64,000 nt of DNA from contig JAUPFV010000001.1 in NCBI GenBank assembly GCA_036936605.1, positions 249,424,925 through 249,488,924 on the forward strand, in the 5' to 3' direction. The position numbers and the translations under genes are program-made. The notes under the pieces were generated by a model. That model was not told the DNA's origin. It saw nothing but the letters and a program-made list of their open reading frames with translations, and did not search any database. The number at the start of each line of letters is the position of its first letter. Position 1 is the stretch's first letter. The stretch is from Limnanthes douglasii subsp. nivea. Lineage: Eukaryota; Streptophyta; Magnoliopsida; Brassicales; Limnanthaceae. This document shows positions 8,999 through 20,869 of this stretch, one piece after another.

Positions 8999-9746
8999 CT
9001 ATATAGCATTGATGACACATGCACACCTAGTTATCTAAAGACCACATACTTAGCCCTGAAAGCTGCTTGTCAGCTTTTTCTCAATCTTTGCAGAACAATT
9101 TCCTATATTTTAAAAGAAAGCATGAAAGTGATTAGTTACAAAAAGGTTAAAGAGTACATAAGAACTAGTCTTTTAACAAGTTAGGAGATATGTGTGGCTC
9201 ATAGGGGCTTGACCCTTACTCCTTCTTCTCTAATAAAGTATGATCCAATGCATGTTGCTTATTTTAATGGTCCCTATTATCTCAGGCTTCTCAAACAAAA
9301 ATAAAACTCATTTTATAATCTCTTTTGAATTCATGAAAATAATTTACTACTTTCAAACAATCCGCAATGGAAAGATGATAATCTAAGATAGTTTTTATTA
9401 ACAACAAAGATGTAGTGTGATATTAACCACTCCATTCGGAAATAAATATTTGATACCTCCAAATCTATCGTAAAATAAATTGTCGGAAATCACGTGTTAG
9501 GGCTTACTTGGTCGAGACATAGGTCTAGTAAAGTAAAAAATCATTATAAGCTCAGATTGAAGGGAAACATGAAACCCAAATCAAATACATATGTGAATAT
9601 GATAAGTTCATCGGCTCATGCCAATGTGGGTTTCTAGCCATAAATAGGTAGCCTCATCTTGGCACTCCTTAAAATATCTCACTTGGCTCAAAGTGATTGA
9701 ACCTCACGAGGCTCCGAGAATTCGTAGAGAATTGTCTAAAGAGCGG
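8999..9746. other. Unassigned DNA, then left part of a split LTR-like sequence
   Basis: No gene. From about 9480 (TGTCGGAAATCACGTG) the sequence looks like the start of an LTR, with a TATA-like CCATAAATAGG at 9638-9648. It is interrupted by the LINE and resumes at 15617. Confidence 0.4.
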
Positions 9747-9760
9747 GCAAATGTGAATCC
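9747..9760. repeat. LINE target-site duplication, left copy
   Basis: GCAAATGTGAATCC, repeated exactly at 15603-15616. Confidence 0.9.
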
Positions 9761-9766
9761 TTTTTT

Positions 9767-10139
9767 CCCTTAACTTTTGGGCCTTTATTAAAAGAACTTT
9801 AACTTTTACACGCTGAACATCAGCTTATATCGAACATTACAATCGAACCCCAAAATCAAAACAAACCCTAGATTCTTCTTCTCTTCTTCTTCAGCTCTCC
9901 ACCAGCCCCAAACTTTGACTCCTCAACCAATCTAATCTTCTCAAGCCACCCAAGCTACAATTTCATAAAACCTTGACCACAAACACGAGAAATCCTTTCC
10001 TGAAACCATCCACTTCAGTCTAACCAGATCATCGAGAGGACCCAACAAACGAAATCAAAAGTAGGCTTCCTGGAGCTACCATCGATTAATCAAACATGTA
10101 ACTTCCTTTTCCCATCTCTCAGAGACTTCGATTCTAGCT
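9767..10139 (-). other. LINE 3' untranslated region
   Basis: Between the short T run and the end of the RNase H domain. No coding sequence seen. Confidence 0.6.
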
Positions 10140-10783
10140 TTACGGGTTATCTCTTAAGTATCCCAACCCTAACCCTTCCAGAAAGGCTATTCCTCTCAGT
10201 CTATTAGGGATTTCGTTTCCTTCAAGTTGCAAATTCCTGTTAGATTCGAGAGTGAACTTCACCAGCCAATCAGCTGCTGCATTCTGCTCTCTAAAAATAT
10301 GAATTACCTTCATGTTTGATGAGATCAGTTTGTAGCAGCACATAATCATGACATTAAGGTACCAAGGGGCTTTTCCTATGAGAGCATTTAAGCCAGAATT
10401 CGTGAGTCAGTCTCAATGTCCAACAGGTTGATCCCCTTTTCAAAACATAACCGAAGACCATCCAGCATGGCTCTGGTCGCAGCAATAATAGGGTTACCCT
10501 TACCGTAGACCCTTCCATACCCAAACACAATCTTACCTGAATTATCTCTGACCAACCCACCACCATAGCACTCTCCAGACCCAGCACATGCTCCATCTGA
10601 ATTAATCTTGTAGCGACCAAGTTTGGGACATACCCAACTTAAAGAAAATGGTATGTTAGGCCTTAAAAAATGATTGGCACAGCCAATAGAAGGACCGATA
10701 CCACTGTCCTTATCCCAATGCTTCCTCTTTATGAGGTGAGCTTTGTCCAGACTTGAGAGAATATAGATAATATGCCCAATCAT
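10140..10783 (-). pseudogene. LINE RNase H domain
   Basis: RNase H (RVT_3-like) as found at the C-terminus of many plant L1 LINEs. Minus-strand pieces in two frames show INSDGACAGSG (first aspartate), GGLVRDNSGKIV, AATRAMLDGLRLC and DIETDSR (about 10670-10395), followed after a frameshift by VIHIFREQNAAADWL (about 10310-10250). The alanine tract AATRAMLDG sits where active enzymes usually have Ala-Glu, so the glutamate appears to be lost. A second, 5'-truncated fragment of this domain occurs at 50149-50479. Confidence 0.85.
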
Positions 10784-10963
10784 ATTCTCTTAACTGATAT
10801 CCCTGTTTTCCATTTTCCTTTTGTTCCTTGCGTGCCAGATTACCCAAACTATGATTGTTGGTAAAATGGTACGCAAGTGAACCTCTTTGCTAGTGGACCA
10901 GAACTAAGTTCTCACCATGTGGGAAAAAGACATAGTCCCGATGATGTAAATGTTAAAACAAGC

Positions 10964-11260
10964 TTAAAAATAGATCCAAACATCCCATGCCCTTTGACAT
11001 TCAATAAATACATGCTTGATATTTTCAGTATTGCAGCAATATTGACATTTTGATGCTAACTGGGTATTTCTTCTTTGTTGGACAAAATACACATGCAACC
11101 AGCACTTAAATGTTCTCCAAAGCATAAAATAAAATTTGCAAAGGGTGACCATGTTCCACAACCTAGCTTAAAGGTAAGATTTAGTGCCTTTTTTCCTTAC
11201 CTCAAGCCAAGTAGACTTAGTACAGAAGAGCCCATCCTCACTGAGTGTCAAACTGATTGA
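10964..11260 (-). pseudogene. LINE zinc-binding RT-associated region
   Basis: Between RT and RNase H, minus-strand translation gives FYFMLWRTFKCWL, then CQYCCNTENIKHVFIECQRAWDVW. This is the Trp-Arg ... Cys-x2-Cys ... His-x-Phe-x2-Cys pattern of the plant zf-RVT domain. Broken by a stop near 11162. Function in retrotransposition is unclear. Confidence 0.8.
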
Positions 11261-12930
11261 ATCAGTGATATTAGTGTCAAGAAAGGTCTTGACAACATTT
11301 TGGATTTTACTTGAGTCCAAAATAGTCTCAAGCTTGGAAATATTCCACCTGCCCACTTCCCAGTAGTCTTTAACCTTAGAGCCAGTATAGAGAGTTCTGT
11401 CTTCTTCACTTGAAAAGTTAGTGAATGCTTCATTATGACACCACCTATCAATCATAATGTCCATGTTGCCAGCGTTAACTTGCCATATAATGTACTTCTC
11501 AGCCCTATCTCTCACCCTCCAAACCCTTTTCCATGTGAGAGAGCTCTTAAAGTTAAGGGGAACAATTAAAGGGTGACTATTATTGAAGTAAATAGACCTC
11601 ATTAGATTTGACCATAGAGAATCTTATTTTCTTATATTAAACCTAAGTTTAAAAGAGAAAACCTCCACCATATCTTCAATCATTCTCACGTTCAACCATA
11701 CCTCCTCATAGCTTTTACAAAGAAATGACCATTTGCACCAATTTGTAGCAGATTTATCAGCTTTAGAACCCCACATAAATTTATTATAAAGAGTCTCCAA
11801 CCTTTTGATAGTAGTTTTAGGAATTTCAGTGTTTTGGAGAGTGAATATAGGATAGGGAAAAAGTACTGACTGAATTAGTATCAGCCTCCCCCCAAAAGAT
11901 AACACTTTATGATCCCATTCGTTAATTTTGCTAGTTATTTTTGCTATTAAGTCTTTAAAATTACTAACTCTTTTTTTGTTACTTATGACAGATCCCAAAT
12001 ATTTAAAAGGAAGATTTCAGTGTTTTAACCCCAACAAAGTTTCCAAGTCTTTAGCATGAAGAGTTGAACATCTTCTGGAGGTAATTACCCTTGATTTTTC
12101 TTTATTCACTAGCTGACAAGAAACCTCTTCATAGCGACTAATAGTTTCCATTATCTTTTGACAGAAATAGAAGACCCATTGCAGAAAATCAAGATGTCAT
12201 CAGCAAAACACAGGCTAGGTAAGCTCAAACTCCCTCTATGTTTATAGTTTGTTGTAGGATAATCTGTACATACCACCTTTAGACTTCTGAGAAGGTATTC
12301 CTGGTCTAGAATAAAAAGATTGGGTGATAATGGATCATCCTGTCTAAGAGCCTTATTAGACTTGAAAAAACCACTTAAAGATCCATTGACCAACACGGAG
12401 AATTGGCAGTTAACCAAACTTCTTTCAATCAGCCTAAGGAAATCATTCCAGAACCCAAAAGCAGCCAAAACACTTAGCAAAAACGTGTGGTCCATCCTAT
12501 CAAATGCCTTGTCCATGTCCATCTTCAACAATATATAGCAATCATGATAATATCATGTATGCTCCTACCCTTGACAAATGCCCCTTGCTCAGCTGAGATG
12601 AGCTTAGGGAGGATAGTAGATAACCTAGCGTTGATGAGATTTGAGATGATTCTACTAAAAGAGAGTGATCAGACTAATTGGCTTAAAGTCTGTCCACCTT
12701 TTAGGATCCTCGACCTTAAAAATTAAGCAAATAAAAGTAGCGTAGAGACCCATAGGAAATGAACCCTCTTTGAAAAAATCCTTTATAACATCACAAAGGT
12801 CAGCCTTTATTATAGGCCAAGATAACTTAAAAAACTTGCCATTAAACCCATCAGGCCCTGCTGCAACATTAAGACTCATCCGTTTAATAATCTCATAAAT
12901 CTCAGTCTCCATTGGCAAACTCATTAGCAT
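11168..12930 (-). pseudogene. LINE reverse transcriptase
   Basis: Non-LTR reverse transcriptase, which primes on nicked target DNA. Minus-strand motifs in order: AAGPDGFNGKFFKLSWP and GLYATFICLIFKVEDP (about 12870-12690); KMDMDKAFDRMDHTFL (about 12528-12480); LRQDDPLSPNLFIL (about 12350-12310); and the catalytic box CFADDILIFCNG (about 12208-12170) with both aspartates. Downstream, the thumb region has SKINEWDHKVLSFGGRLILI (about 11940-11880). Several stops and frame changes separate the segments, so no full enzyme can be made. Confidence 0.9.
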
Positions 12931-14190
12931 GTTATTATCCTCACTAGAAACCAGCTTAGGGATGTAGTCTTTAAGGATATTAGGATACCAAGGATTAGGA
13001 AGGTCAGATATAAGTGTTTTAAATGAGTCACAATAGACTCACCTATATCATTCTCATCCTCATCCCACTTTACACCATTCTATATATGAGAGATTTTAGA
13101 TCTCTTATACTTAATTTTAACATAATTGTTAAAGAAAGCAGTGTTTCTTTCACCATCTCTAGACTAGTTAGAGTGAGATTTATGAATCCAATATTTCTCT
13201 TCCCTTGCAAGCATCAAAAGATGATTGTTCTTAGCTTTTTTAAGTAGCTCCTTATCCTCATAAGAATTAGTAATGAGAACCTTGGCTTCTAAGATATTAA
13301 TCTCCTCCTCCAGACTTCTTATGGAATCAAAGACATTACCAAAAATAGACTTATTCCATACCTTTAGATTGGCCTTGAGATGTTTAAGCATGAACCCGAA
13401 TTTAAAAATAGGAGACTTTGAATATTCAACAGCCTAGAACTTCTCCACAAAACTATAGAACTCATTGTGAAGGTACCACATATTTAAGAACTTAAAAGTA
13501 GATTTCTTTTGTTATTAGCTGAGGAGGTATTGATGAGAAAAAAAGAGTGATCTAAACAAGTTTGAGGGAGATGAGTAATTGTAGTATCATCAAAGTAGCC
13601 AAGCTAGTTGCTGTTGATCAACACCATGTCCAACCTTCTCCACTTCCTCCCATTAGATCAAGTGTACTTATTCCCAGAAAACCCAGCATCCATTAGGTTA
13701 CAGTCCAGAATAAAGCTATTAAAAACATCCATACTTGTTGTACAATTAGTAGAGCAGTGAAGCTGATCATCATGATAGGCTATGGTGTTAAAATCACCAA
13801 ATAGAATCCAATCATTTCCCTAATCTTTTACATTTCTTAAACCATCCCAAAGCATACTCCTTAGGCTCATAGTACACTTAACATATATAACTGTAACAAA
13901 AAAACTCCTTTACAACTAGAAAGTGCTTGACCTTTAGATGAATACACTGGTCTTCATTAACAAAAACCTCCACCACAAAATCACCATTCCACATAACCCA
14001 CAATTTATTACTGATATTACTTGTGAAACCTTGAGACCCAAACTTCTCAGATATAGATTGAAGCTTTGAAGTACTGACCATAGGCTCTTGAAGAGCAAGA
14101 AAATTTAGCCTCCTAGCTCTCTTGATAGACCTTATTCTAGATTGAGTTTCCTTATTTCTTATACCACGAATATTCTAGCTTAGGATGGAA
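12931..14190 (-). pseudogene. LINE AP endonuclease and linker
   Basis: Minus-strand translation near 13830-13640 gives DWILFGDFNTIAYHDDQ and a downstream RKWRRLDMVLIN, the pattern of LINE apurinic-type endonucleases (GDFN and the RLD motif). The N-terminal part with NIRGI and LALQEP lies near 14180-14080, and ORF 14081-13878 (67 residues) continues it. The linker toward the RT is at 13391-13164 (LKANLKVWNKSIFGNVF), typical of plant L1 ORF2. Stops throughout. The enzyme would nick target DNA to start insertion. Confidence 0.8.
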
Positions 14191-14194
14191 ATAG

Positions 14195-15560
14195 TCATTT
14201 AGAATGTTTAGGATTTTTTGCAGCATTTTTTTGCTGCAAACATTTAGAGGAAATGATCCCCTTTGAGTTTAATGTTCTAACTTTTTTGATTTTCTTCACA
14301 TCTGTTCTCTTATCAGTTACATTTTTATTGTTTATAGGAGAATGTGGTAGACTTTTAGTGGTTTCTTTTGTTGGAGACAAGCTTTCAATTAAAGAGTTCA
14401 AAGCAAGACTACCAGAAGTTTCTTCATGATTGTTAGTTTCCATTTCCAGTATGTAGAGAGCCCCAATCATTTCATTGCTCTCCACCCCAAAAGGAGGTAA
14501 ATGATTATCAAACAATTCCTTGCTCTAATTGATATCACCTTGAACATCTTTCTTTTCATCAATTATGACTGACTTAATTTTGTGGTCATTGACCTTTAGG
14601 TGGAATGCAGGTAACAGAGAATCCATCAACATTGGATTGGAGGGTTTTGCTTGAGCAACAGACTTCCTTTGTGATACCTTCTTGCATTACTTGTCAGAGT
14701 AGCCTAGGTGAGAACATGTTTTACAATACTGAGGTAACTTGTCATACACCAGATCTTGCCAAAAACCGTGAGACCCAAATACTATTTTAATTTTTTAGGC
14801 AGAGCTCTAGACACATCCAAAACAGCCCAAATTCTACATAAATTGTGCCTAACCCTGTTAGTAGGAGGTACCCATACGTTAAGAGGAGATCATATACATT
14901 TAGCCACCTCAAGAATAGTCTCTTCACAATACATAAACTCCGGTAAATTTGGCAAATCAATAAAGACTAGGGTTTCAGGATTCTCAATATTAGGATTAAA
15001 ATTTGGAGACCATTGTAGAAGTCTCATTATTTTATCCCCAATCTGATATACGTTCCTGCGCCATAACTTCGTTAGATATTCTAGCAGTGAGAACTCTATG
15101 AAGATATGTTTAAAGTCCCAATTGGTGACGCTGAATTCACCATTAAAATTGATCCTCTCAAGAAAATTCTTGACTATAGAATAGCTTGGCTTCCCACTTG
15201 CAAATTTTCCAACCAAAATATGCGTTAATTTCTGTTTAAGTAATTCCAGATCTTCTGCTTCAAAATAAATTTCAACATGATTTTCCTCCCTTGTTCTCGT
15301 AACATTTTTATGTACAAGATTGACTGAATTACTCTTGAAAAAATCAGCAAATATTTTCTTAGTAGCTGATAGTTTAACCTTACTTGTCGCAGATTCAAAC
15401 ATTGGATTGACCCTGATATTTGGCTGATTAGGATTGGAACTCAGCATTGGGAAATACATATCATAATCAGAAGATCTATGATATAGAGAAGAGCCTTCTC
15501 CAATCTCTACCAGGCGAAGAAATCAAGAAAGCCAAGAAGAAGAAGGATTAGATTTAGGAA
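14195..15560 (-). pseudogene. LINE ORF1 (DUF4283-like, zinc knuckle)
   Basis: ORF1 proteins bind LINE RNA. The minus-strand frame 15459-14890 (189 residues) includes LELLKQKLTHILVGKFASG and NWDFKHIFIEFSLLEYLTKLW, resembling the plant DUF4283 domain. Further along, PQYCKTCSHLGYSDK (about 14730-14690) is a degenerate CCHC knuckle in which the usual Gly-His is Gly-Tyr and a stop intervenes. The tail (14515-14195) is Lys/Ser/Asn-rich. The likely translation start lies upstream, near 15562 (ATGGTTCCTAAATC), but stops separate it from the domain. Confidence 0.75.
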
Positions 15561-15602
15561 CCATTCTTGGAGGATTCTTGAACTATTGTAACCAACTTTT
15601 CA

Positions 15603-15616
15603 GCAAATGTGAATCC
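15603..15616. repeat. LINE target-site duplication, right copy
   Basis: GCAAATGTGAATCC, identical to 9747-9760. Confidence 0.9.
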
Positions 15617-15795
15617 CTTGTTCTCATTTTGATCAAAGGAAACTTCGAACAATAAACACACTTATGAGTATAAAGATTTATATTCATCCATATTTACTAT
15701 GTATCTTGATGTCCTTAATCGTTTACCCATGTCGTCGTGTTTTAATGGGATTTCAAAATCATTCTTTCGGAGCCTACATTTTTTTATCAGAGAAT

Positions 15796-16929
15796 AACAA
15801 ATTCCCTTGAGGTTAGACAACTTCTGTGTCTTCAGAGGCCGATGATATGTTGGAAGAAGCTTTTGACGGGGCTCAGGTGATTATGTAACGACCGACTAAA
15901 AGGATCCCCTAAGGTGTAAGGCTCTAGAAGGTAACCTAATCACGATAGAACTAATCTTGTATATTTTCTTTTCAGATAAATTTGATACTAATTAGGCCAC
16001 CAGAACGACCAATCGAGAAAAACAAAAATTCTTCATTGGTGATACCCTCTCCTACCATAAGAGAATGGTTAAGTTCTCAAAGTCGCTTCAGCAATTATAA
16101 GAATAACCTTAGATAAAGGCGATGGCCGAACCAAATTAAAGAAAACAAAAGAGACAAGTTAAAGAGTGTTCGTACTGGATCAGATCGAAAGGCTACGTGC
16201 ATGCACGAACAAGAGTTACTCTCGTAGAGAAGATATAATTTTATAAACTATTCTTAGAATCAGCCTCAATAGGAGGATAATGATTGGTTTGAGATGTATC
16301 ATAATTTAATGTTACTGATTTGAATAATACTAAATCCTTTAAAATTTCCTAACAATAAAAAATTGAAATTATTTTCCATTGGCAATGGTTGAATATAAGT
16401 CTTGTTTAAGAATTTATTAAATAAAAATTAAAAATAAACTAGTTATATATATATATATATATAAACATTAACAATTGTAATACGTTAGAATCACTTGTAA
16501 TAAATATACTTACTTGATCTCATAGTTAGTTCCACTAACCGATGTTATTTAAACTTGTTTGATGGCTTAGTTCCATATGTTAACAGAATAAAAAATAGGT
16601 TTCTTCCAATGATTGATAATATTTTATTTTATTTGTTGAACATGGTTGATGGTGTTATCAGCATCTCCTAAATATTGATATATTGAATCTTTGATTTTTT
16701 TTTTCAAAAATGAATTTTGATTTGTTGCACTTATACGTATGGATCTTCATAAATTTGCATGTACGCTATGTATAGAGCTTTCTTTTTGCTCAAAGTCCAT
16801 TTTTATACATTTTTATAGTAGAAAACATAAGGTCTCTTTCATGGAAACTATTATTTTCCTTTGTGATAAATGGTTTTGAAATGTTATGAATGATTTTGGT
16901 TCCAAAATTGTCTATTTATAACATTCATT
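15796..16929. other. Unassigned AT-rich DNA
   Basis: No gene seen. A short (TA)n run lies at about 16445-16463. TGTAACGACC near 15885 resembles an LTR start, but no partner was found. Confidence 0.4.
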
Positions 16930-17290
16930 AAATTCTTACGCAATTATGTTCAAGATAAGAAAAAACTCACTAAATTCCAATCTTCCATCCAAATTATTTT
17001 TTTATTTAACTAGAGATTTTCACAAATATATCAATTACACCCACTAAGTTTGAACTCTTTCATCCAAAATTTAAATTTGGATCTGACTAAAGTCTTACAC
17101 AATTATGTTCAAGATAAGAAAACACTCTTTAAGTTTCCGTCCAAACTTTAATTTCAGATTTGACTAAATATTATAAAATTATTTTGAAGATAAGATAACA
17201 CCCACTAAGTTCTAATCTTCCATCCAAACTTTAATTTTGGATTTGACCAAACACTTACACACATAATCTTCCATCAAAACTTATCTTTTA
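16930..17290. repeat. Degenerate tandem repeat upstream of Harbinger pseudogene
   Basis: Three to four copies of a unit of roughly 100 bp marked by CAATTATGTTCAAGATAAGA, then CACCCACTAAGTT, CTTCCATCCAAACTT and TTTGGATTTGAC. Its position suggests the subterminal region of the Harbinger element. Confidence 0.7.
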
Positions 17291-17533
17291 TCATTCTTAC
17301 CCACACATGCTTCTATAAATACATGGAATCATTAAAGATTTGTGATACATAACTTCTTCCAATTTAAAATACTTATTTGATATATGTTCAACAAAATAAG
17401 TTTCAATAACGCTGATTTTTCTCATACATTTTTAGGATGGAAAGCAAATTTTGATGCCTTTTAAAATAAAATTCAAAATTTTGTTAACATCAGTAACTCT
17501 GTTCGAAGTCAAAGTGACCTATATTTCAAAAAT

Positions 17534-18620
17534 GTTTACGAACGATGGTATGGATAATTCAAACGACAAAGCTTCAAAACCTCATGGCTCTGTGCACGGT
17601 CAAAAGTATAAACACCATAGTTGTGAAGTTGGGCACATACGACTAATGGAAGATTATGTTATTATGAATCCAACACTCTCTTATTATGATTTTAAGACGG
17701 TGTTATCGTATGCATAATTGATTATTTTAACGTATTATGGAAGATGTTTAACAAGAAAATACATATTTTTTATGAGGTCTAGATCTGACTAAACATAACA
17801 AGTTTACCCTACATCAAAAAGTAATTTTTATTTTACGTATGTTAGGTTATGCAATGTATGCAAGTTGATTGGATGAAATATTTCATGGGGTGAACAAACT
17901 ATTTAAAAACTTTACGAGAGTTTTGTGAAACTGGAATAAGTTTATAAAAAATAGAGTACTTATGTGAACCAACAACATAAGATTTATGTCGCATAATCAC
18001 TAAAGTTGAAAGTCATGGAATTCCCGGTATGATAAGTTCACTTGATTGTATGCATTGGACTTGGAAAAATTGTCCAATTGGTTGACAATAAGCATACATT
18101 TGTAGGTTCAAATACCAACTATTGTGTTGGAAGATATTTTTTCTCATTATATATGGATATGTAATACATTTTTTGGTATTTCTAGAGAGCTCAAAATAAT
18201 GTGATCATTCTCAACCCGTTCACCATTGTTTGATGATTTTATTACTGAGAATACTCCAACCGTCGCCTATGTTGTAAATGATCATGAACATAAATATTAC
18301 ATAATATATTTCCGATGTTATTTTTACAAAGCAGAGAACACTTATCCAAGCTATTCGATTGCCAAAGATAAATTATTCTCTAAAATGCAAGAGTCATATC
18401 GTAAGGACGTGGAAAAAGTATCTGATATTCTACAAGCTCAATATTCAATAATATATAATCATGGTCAAGTTGGAGTACAATGTATCTTTCTAGTAGTATG
18501 ATTACATGTGTGATATTATACAGCATGATTGTTGAAAACAAGTGTAATGAGTATGCAAACAAAGATATGGAGAAGAAGATACTGATCTCGTCATATCTCA
18601 TAAAGCACCACGTAGATATG
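17534..18620 (+). pseudogene. PIF/Harbinger-type transposase (plant transposon protein), decayed
   Basis: DDE transposase relic. The N-terminal part (17590-17700) reads CEVGHIRLMEDYVIMNPTLS, matching the G-H-x-R-L-x-x-D-Y-F motif of plant Harbinger transposases. Near 18028 it has GMISSLDCMHWTWKNCPIG, the hallmark segment with the first catalytic aspartate. From 18226 to 18500 follow an Asn-Pro-Phe-like region, the YPSYSIAKDKLFSKMQESYR block and the RKDVEKVSDILQAQYSII block. Further on, MITCVILYSMIVENKCN corresponds to the conserved C-terminal helix. Stops and frameshifts are frequent. Terminal inverted repeats and a 3-bp target duplication were not located. Confidence 0.82.
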
Positions 18621-18773
18621 AATATGGTAATGTTAATACTGAAAATATAAGTGGATATATTTATTTTAAAGATTATATGATTTTATCATCGGTCAATCTG
18701 CAGCGAAGGATTAAAGAAACGACTACATAACGAACTTGTCAAACATGTGTGGTCCGAAAATGGTCGATATGAG

Positions 18774-18981
18774 TAGTATTTTATGTTGTTTAAGCGTATT
18801 ATTTTTAATTAAAGTTTATTTTATGTTGTTTACGTGTATTGTTTTTAATTAAAGTCTCTTCCATATTGTTTATGTGTATTGTTTTTAATTTAAATCTGTA
18901 ATATGTTGTTTAAGTGTATTATTTTTAATTTAATTTTGTACTATGTTGTATAAGTGTATTGTTTTTAATTTAAGTTTGTAT
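18774..18981. repeat. 41-bp tandem repeat downstream of Harbinger pseudogene
   Basis: Five copies of a unit of about 41 bp: TATGTTGTTTAAGTGTATTG followed by TTTTTAATTAAAGT. Diverged copies. Confidence 0.85.
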
Positions 18982-20500
18982 CATAAATTAACTCGATAAT
19001 ACAATATTAAACATTAATATCTAAAAATATAATAAATTAACACGATAATACAACATTAAACATGAACATAAAAAAATAAATAAATTAAAGGACTCAAAGA
19101 AACATAAGCAAACAGATTAACGGTTAGGAACTCAAAAAAACATAAAACAACTACAATATCTAACACTACTCAAAAGAATAAAAAATAACGGATAACAAGT
19201 ATAAGAGTTATATCTTTACATATATAGTTCTATGAAATGCGGATGCTCCAACCTACTACCAACGAGGTCCAACTCAATATCATAAAGTATATATTCTTTA
19301 ACTGAATTATTAATCTTCATACCAAGCATATGAGACATCTCTTGGCTAACGTCGCGTAGGAGGTCACAAATCCGAACATTTGGAATCCAAAAAAGATATT
19401 GTAACTTGATAGAGACACAAGTCAACGTGTAAACACAAACTAAATAACACCAAACGAATATGAAAAAACATTAGACGTGAATATAAAACAAACACATTAA
19501 ATTAAAATGATTAAAAGAGCATAAAAAATATTAAACATGAACATGAAACAATAAAAAATTTAGTCAAAGTCATATCATTCGTTAAAAGTGCAACTCTTCA
19601 ATGCTTCATTTTTTCAACTATTTTTTTCTCTAGATAACGTAGCATATCTTTTGTCACAAAATCGGTTACTTTCAAATGGAATGAGCTATACACATCATTC
19701 TCAATTTCTCATGGGAGGTTGGACACACAATATATTGGTTCGATTTTCAGAGAACTGTACATTGTAGATATTTTTTGCACGAGTGCGTGGAGACTATATA
19801 GATTTTCCCCACGCACCCCTGTATATGTACCCATACATGTTGTATATTTTATATAACCTTTCATTGATAAACCTATTGGTAGTCTCATCTGATCTCGTTA
19901 TCTTCATATGCTTGACGGCTTAGATGAGCTGGAAGTCTTCACTAATAGTCCATTTCGTATTAAACAAAATTAATGAATTTCATTATAGACTATATTTAAA
20001 TAGATGGACTTGTGTGTTCAAAGCTATGCTATTGTAGACCTTTATATAGAGAAATAGAATTGGAATAAATAAGACGGTAGTTTCCTAACTCCATAGATTC
20101 TTTTATGGTTAAATGTTGCTTTGGAAGAAAACCATGAACCTTCTCCCGAAATGATCATTATGTACGAAAGCAATTTCAATCTCGAAAACATAAAATTAAT
20201 TTTTTTGTATCTAACCAGTATGTGTGACAAATCTATAAATATATAGAGTTCTTAGGGCGTAGGTCTCCCGAAAGACATACTATTAGATATAGCCTCATCA
20301 AGTGTGGTAGTCACTGCTTTAAACATCACAAATCTAAGTCTTTAACGACTGAAATGTGGAGAAAACTTTTGAGTCTTCAACGAGCGCGATCTTCATCACC
20401 ATCGCTTGGATCGACCCTCTGTTGAGGCTTGGCTGTTTTATTTTTATTCGATCTGGTCAACCCAACGAAAATAGCAGTTGATTTTTCAAGGACATAATTT
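18982..20500. other. Unassigned AT-rich DNA
   Basis: No recognisable gene. Short direct repeats such as AACACGATAATACAACATTAA occur at 18990-19060. The minus-strand frame 19216-19425 (69 residues) may be part of a second Harbinger ORF, but no Myb-like motif is visible. Confidence 0.4.
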
Positions 20501-20517
20501 TTAGTAGCGTTGCTGAT

Positions 20518-20856
20518 CTATGTTCGAATTATTTTGGGAGGCACGCTCTTCCTTGCGCTCATTGTTTTCTTTGGAGTGACATCATTTTTATTAGATTTTA
20601 CGACGGCACAGTATGAGTTGACCTTTCTGTTTGTCTTTTTGTTGGCAACCTCTTTTATAGGAACAACCAATTCTTCTAAGGTGGGAGCAGTTTGGACATA
20701 TCTAGAACTACTTCCGACACAGACATTATCAGGAATTGACTCGTTTTGGGTTTTAGTTGCGGCATCCTTAAGTTCTTGCTGGTGTATCTGAACCGACTCA
20801 CGATATGCCACACTTCTGACAGTGGCAGCAGTATTATGGCTGGTTTGAACACCCAC
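20518..20856 (-). CDS. Hypothetical open frame, unrecognised
   Basis: 112 residues, hydrophilic and rich in Ser, Thr, Lys and Val, without membrane segments. I do not recognise a family. It is longer than expected by chance in AT-rich DNA but lies in a locally less AT-rich patch, and no flanking exon or promoter was identified. It could be a remnant of a transposon-associated protein. Confidence 0.2.
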   Translation of the reverse strand: MGVQTSHNTAATVRSVAYRESVQIHQQELKDAATKTQNESIPDNVCVGSSSRYVQTAPTLEELVVPIKEVANKKTNRKVNSYCAVVKSNKNDVTPKKTMSARKSVPPKIIRT

Positions 20857-20869
20857 GATTGGTCAGGTC

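Larger units (their letters stand above)
9761..15602 (-). mobile_element. L1-type LINE, full length but degenerate
   Basis: 5842 bp in minus orientation between perfect 14-bp target duplications. Order on the minus strand: ORF1 with DUF4283-like region and zinc knuckle, AP endonuclease, reverse transcriptase, zinc-binding RT-associated domain, RNase H, 3' UTR. The 3' end is at the left, where six T on the plus strand (9761-9766) may be the remnant of the poly(A) tail. All ORFs carry stops and frameshifts. Retention of the 5' end is notable, since most LINE copies are 5'-truncated. Confidence 0.92.
9480..15778 (+). repeat. Putative old LTR split by the LINE
   Basis: Sequence on both sides of the LINE, joined at the duplicated target, would form about 440 bp starting TGTCGG and ending CCTACA at 15778. 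It is followed directly by TTTTTTTATCAGAG, which resembles the initiator-methionine tRNA primer site (TGGTATCAGAG) found after many Ty1/copia LTRs. No coding part of the element is recognisable downstream. Inference only. Confidence 0.35.
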
